Positions 5,411 to 6,859 of a stretch of DNA of 6,859 bases are shown here, piece by piece. Position numbers and translations under genes: made by a program. Position 1 is the first letter of the stretch. Each line of letters opens with the position of its first letter. This DNA comes from Candidatus Omnitrophota bacterium (GTDB lineage Bacteria > Omnitrophota > Gorgyraeia > Gygaellales > Profunditerraquicolaceae). The stretch spans positions 1 through 6,859 of the forward strand of contig JAGUYA010000170.1 in NCBI GenBank assembly GCA_020061545.1, given 5' to 3'. Below the pieces are notes generated by a model. It was not told where the DNA came from. It saw only the letters and a list, made by a program, of their open reading frames with translations, and made no database searches.

Positions 5411-6601
5411 TCAAATATCAAAATGATATATTTTTAGAAACTCTTCTAATACCATCGCACCTTTATATAGATTATCAATCTTTACATATTCGTCGGCTAT
5501 ATGAGCGCAACCTGAGGCACCGAAGCCAGTAGCAATCGCCGGTACATTTTTATCTTGAAAAAAGGTTATCGTGGTTGCGCCTTCAGAACCCTTTATCTGA
5601 GCAGGAACCTTTATATTTCTTGCTGCCTTAATTAAATACTCTATCGAAGAATGGTTTTTATTTATCTGGTAAGGTTTTTGTATTCCTTCTATTTCTATCT
5701 TAAACCCCGCCCTTGCATGCAAGGGCGGGGTAAATTTCTGGGTATGTTTTTGAATAATACTTTTTATATATTTCAAAATGGCTTTTGCGGACATACGCGG
5801 CAGGAATCTCACATCCAATTCAAATTCACACCAATCTGCCACTACATTTACCTTGTCCCCGCCTTTTATGGTTCCGATATTTAAGGTGGGTGGCTTAAGA
5901 TATTTACTTTTTGTATAAATGAACTCCGCTCCTCTCGTGCGGGGCGGGGTGAATTTATGGGCCTTTAATTCCTTGAGTATATCTATAGCGATATCTATGG
6001 CATTTATGCCCTGCCAGGGGTAAGCACCGTGTGCCTTTTTCCCTTCTATCTTTACTTTAAGATGAATAAGTCCTTTCTGGGTAACGATAACATTAAAATC
6101 ATCAGAATCTAAGACTACCGCTACATCCGGCTTGATTATACCCTTTTCTAATAAAGGAATGAGACCTAAGCCTGAACCGCTTTCTTCGTCAGCGGTGGCG
6201 GCAAAAATCAACTTATAATCCGAAACCACATTGTCTTCAACCATACTGTTTATTGCCTCTAAGCTACAGGCCAAATTTCCTTTGCAATCGGTTGCGCCTA
6301 AACCATAAATTCTGCCCTGGTGTATCTTGCCCAGAAAGGGATGAAAGTGCCAGCTTTCACCGCAGGGCACAGTATCTAAGTGCGACGTGATGAGAAGAGA
6401 GTGTTTTTTATCTCGTCCTTCTAAAAGTGCCACCACATTGGAACGTTTCTTTTTAAACTCGTAAATCTTCGTTTTTAATCCTAATTTATCCAGATAGTTT
6501 TTCACAAACCCGGCAATCTTAGACTCATCGCCAGGTGGATTTTCTGAATTTATCTGGATAAGCTTTTGGGTAAGTTTTATGAGGCGTTTTTTATTTACCA
6601 T
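5411..6601 (-). CDS. M20-family metallopeptidase/deacylase (ArgE/DapE-like) carrying two palindromic insertions
   Basis: A 396-residue zinc hydrolase of the ArgE/DapE/ACY1/CPG2 group, which cleaves amide bonds of N-acylated amino acids or small peptides in the cytoplasm. The catalytic domain is complete: H74 and D76 in SHLDTVP, D105 in GATDCKG, the E139/E140 pair in ADEESG with E139 the expected general base, acidic residues in VLDSDD (163-168), and H367 in CAHIADE. H191 in KAHGAYP marks the dimerisation (lid) domain. The substrate cannot be fixed; acetylornithine or succinyl-diaminopimelate are family options but no arg or dap gene is adjacent. Two 10-residue insertions with a shared start sit in the lid domain: TPPRTRGAEF (218-227) and TPPLHARAGF (291-300), each preceded by KF and each produced by a DNA palindrome. 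Both avoid the metal ligands, so the enzyme is probably active. It starts 2 bases after the FmdB-type gene ends. Confidence 0.93.
   Translation of the reverse strand: MVNKKRLIKLTQKLIQINSENPPGDESKIAGFVKNYLDKLGLKTKIYEFKKKRSNVVALLEGRDKKHSLLITSHLDTVPCGESWHFHPFLGKIHQGRIYGLGATDCKGNLACSLEAINSMVEDNVVSDYKLIFAATADEESGSGLGLIPLLEKGIIKPDVAVVLDSDDFNVIVTQKGLIHLKVKIEGKKAHGAYPWQGINAIDIAIDILKELKAHKFTPPRTRGAEFIYTKSKYLKPPTLNIGTIKGGDKVNVVADWCEFELDVRFLPRMSAKAILKYIKSIIQKHTQKFTPPLHARAGFKIEIEGIQKPYQINKNHSSIEYLIKAARNIKVPAQIKGSEGATTITFFQDKNVPAIATGFGASGCAHIADEYVKIDNLYKGAMVLEEFLKIYHFDI
5701..5734 (-). repeat. CCCCG/CGGGG palindromic element, short (26-bp) copy, in M20 gene
   Basis: Bases 5705-5730 form a perfect 26-bp palindrome centred on GCATGC, with arms CCCCGCCCTTGCA and TGCAAGGGCGGGG. 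On the coding strand the 4 bases on each side are TTTA. Insert plus duplicated TTTA is 30 bases. Taking it out joins the protein as HTQKFKIEIEG, which reads naturally for the family. This is the best-preserved copy and so possibly the youngest. Confidence 0.88.
5920..5953 (-). repeat. CCCCG/CGGGG palindromic element, short (26-bp) decayed copy, in M20 gene
   Basis: The same 34-base layout as the copy at 5701-5734 and the same orientation and reading frame, but the flanking 4 bases are TTCA on both sides (coding strand; TGAA on plus) instead of TTTA. The outer arms CTCCGCTCC (5924-5932) and GGGGCGGGG (5941-5949) still pair, with two G-T wobbles; the centre is degraded. Removing the 30 bases gives AHKFIYTKS, a natural continuation. 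Confidence 0.75.
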
Positions 6602-6603
6602 TA

Positions 6604-6828
6604 TTATCTTGCACAGGTTGAACAGTTATGACTTACGCAACTACTGCAACTCGAAGAAGAGCTCTGGATATTACCCTGTCTGTCTTTAGAGCTAAAGGCA
6701 AAACTAGAAACCAACCGCCTTAAGTCCTTGCCTTTACAGCGAGGGCAGACAATAGAATCGTTAGCACTGCGGACGAGATAATCAAATTTTAAATTACAAT
6801 TAAGACAACTGTATTCGTATATAGGCAT
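6604..6828 (-). CDS. FmdB-type small zinc-ribbon protein
   Basis: A 74-residue protein beginning MPIYEYSC, the hallmark of the FmdB/CxxC_CxxC regulatory-type family. C8 and C11 with C28 and C31 (CPRC) make a four-cysteine zinc ribbon, followed by RRLVSSFAF. The C-terminus is serine- and cysteine-rich with C61-x2-C64 and C69-x2-C72, as in many members. The family is named after a putative regulator of the formamidase operon, but for most members the role is unknown. I chose the ATG at 6828 because it gives MPIYEY exactly; an upstream TTG (6843) would add five residues without support. No clear ribosome site precedes it. It ends 2 bases before the M20 gene and so probably belongs to the same operon. 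The 31 bases to its right are too short to interpret. Confidence 0.88.
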   Translation of the reverse strand: MPIYEYSCLNCNLKFDYLVRSANDSIVCPRCKGKDLRRLVSSFAFSSKDRQGNIQSSSSSCSSCVSHNCSTCAR

Positions 6829-6859
6829 TAAATGAGCAGACAACTTACGGAAGCATAAG

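Noticed and set aside
5855..5872. CCCCGCC at about 5857 in the M20 gene as a third insertion
   Set aside because: It encodes the family-typical GTIKGGDKVN segment and lacks a matching CGGGG arm or flanking repeat.

Overview
This window is a compact, AT-rich bacterial stretch in which every supportable gene lies on the minus strand, so transcription runs from high to low coordinates. HypE implies a [NiFe]-hydrogenase maker, and the ApbE-like UPF0280 gene is typical of anaerobes. A sigma-70-type promoter and a WecA/MraY-type enzyme point to Bacteria rather than Archaea. The mix suggests an anaerobic, possibly uncultivated lineage; Omnitrophota would fit, but that is a low-confidence guess.

In transcription order, region one (6828 down to 2651) is a tight five-gene run: a small FmdB-type zinc-ribbon protein, an M20 metallopeptidase/deacylase, a PAC2-family protein, a HAD-superfamily hydrolase, and HypE. 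Gaps are 2, 12, -1 (stop and start share a base) and 10 bases, so this is almost certainly one operon. The genes do not form an obvious single pathway. HypE is separated from any visible hypA, B, C, D or F. Region two (2650 to 2322) is a 329-base interval with no convincing gene, filled by nested inverted repeats and hairpins. Region three has a UPF0280 gene, then a near-consensus promoter overlapping its stop codon. That promoter faces a GT4 glycosyltransferase whose end overlaps a truncated WecA/MraY-like sugar-phosphate transferase gene that runs off the left edge. This last pair looks like the start of a surface-polysaccharide cluster.

The most interesting content is not a gene. Four GC-rich palindromes share one architecture: a palindrome beginning CCCCG and ending CGGGG (with slight decay), bordered by an identical 4-base direct repeat (TTTA in three copies, TTCA/TGAA in the fourth). 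They come in two sizes, 26 and 50 bp, so each adds 30 or 54 bases with its duplicated target, always a multiple of three. Three sit in frame inside genes: two in the M20 gene, and one in the HAD gene where it makes most of the N-terminal extension. Removing each on paper restores a smooth family-like protein. The fourth sits inside a larger imperfect inverted repeat in the intergenic region. This looks like a miniature mobile palindrome that tolerates insertion in coding sequence, analogous to Rickettsia palindromic elements. A second, different in-frame repeat in the PAC2 gene consists of 30-bp units whose stem arms differ in compensating fashion.
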